Source: Pycnopodia helianthoides
Taxonomy: Eukaryota > Echinodermata > Asteroidea > Forcipulatida > Asteriidae
Direction: 5' to 3'
DNA: 64,000 nt
Assembly (NCBI GenBank): GCA_032158295.1
Contig: CM063249.1
Location: 7,021,195 to 7,085,194 of the forward strand
A program made the translations under genes and the position numbers. Below the pieces are notes generated by a model that worked only from the letters and a program-made list of their open reading frames with translations, was not told where the DNA came from and searched no databases. How positions within the stretch are numbered: the stretch's first letter is position 1; each line of letters opens with the position of its first letter. Below, piece after piece: positions 63,076 through 64,000 of this stretch.

Positions 63076-63404
63076 GCTATAATATGCCTACATGCGACTG
63101 CCTCATTTTTTTATTTTTTTTTGACAGATGGCTATGCTCCATCAAGCTGACCTGAAATTTCCCATAGTTTTATATTGCGCGCTTTTGTCGGCGTTCAAGA
63201 TATTTTAACTTGTCTGTCTGTCTGTCTGTTTGTGCTTACAGGATAGACATTGATTGGGGTGATTTTAGAGTTGGAACTATACTTGTGAGGTGTTTTGAAC
63301 CTTGTGGGATGCACTCACAATGCTTTTAACAGAAATGGTCAAAGAAAAGGGATCATAAACAACACCTCGGGAAATACTACACAGTGTCGCTCTACTAATT
63401 ATGA

Positions 63405-63775
<371 letters not shown>

Positions 63776-63894
63776 CCTTCTCTCTCTTTGACCTGTAGAT
63801 CATGATGTAACCCTCTGAGACCAATGTGTAGCTCTTTCTGATAGCAGCTGCATCACACTATTATCTAGTTATGTAAAACAGTACCCGACACCTA

Positions 63895-64000
63895 GGCCGT
63901 GTCCGAATTAGATTTCCGCGTCATCATGCGTTAAAGTATAGGACGTTCTTAGCAACACCCATAGCAACAGTCGTAGCCCCAGCCGTAGCCGTCATTTCGG
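63895..64000. mobile_element. GGCCGTGTC-ended MITE, family I, copy 3, cut by the window end
   Basis: The left end GGCCGTGTCCGAATTAGA and inner words GCGTTAAAGTATAGGACGTT and CATAGCAACAGTCGTAGCC match the copies at 14209 and 16079. The right end lies at or beyond base 64000. Confidence 0.55.

Overview
The window looks like nuclear DNA of a marine invertebrate deuterostome, most likely an echinoderm and perhaps a sea star. It is AT-rich and its genes are split by GT/AG introns with clean phase matching. The two recognisable genes encode animal membrane proteins. The rest is crowded with short TTAA-flanked MITEs, tRNA-derived SINEs, minisatellites and microsatellites. The assignment to sea stars rests on remembered resemblance of the repeat families (for example the one at 41.6 kb) and was not checked by a search.

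Layout. 1-4116: intergenic, with a short tandem duplication, a TTAA MITE pair and a 240-base CAA tract. 4117-9179 (minus): a two-exon patched-domain-containing (PTCHD3-like, RND superfamily) gene, about 953 residues, whose first exon carries an apparent one-base frame break. 9180-11920: a 2.7 kb head-to-head spacer. 11921-46096 (plus): a 13-exon SLC13 sodium/di- and tricarboxylate (or sulfate) cotransporter, 625 residues. All 13 exons join in frame and carry both SNT-type motifs, the family signature and a C-terminal glycosylation site. 46097-64000: gene-poor, with MITEs, SINEs, a decayed LINE reverse-transcriptase tail (58.0 kb), a nested palindromic element (53.6 kb, second copy at 59.8 kb), a hairpin element (61.7 kb), one possible exon (62.9 kb) and a long CT tract (63.4 kb).

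Intron 1 of the SLC13 gene (13.1 kb) is the least ordinary part. On the minus strand it holds a series of short coding-like stretches bounded by splice signals, two of which join in phase. It also holds a tandemly duplicated cassette in which one copy has a 52-base piece amplified about 20-fold while the other keeps a single unit. This may be a small antisense gene, intact or decayed; I do not recognise the protein.

In the middle of the SLC13 gene, a dispersed repeat at 33.2 kb combines a hammerhead-like core with a perfect histone-mRNA-type 3' stem-loop. A second copy of the stem-loop lies on the opposite strand at 36.15 kb. The patched-like protein and the transporter are not known to act together; their head-to-head arrangement may only be positional.
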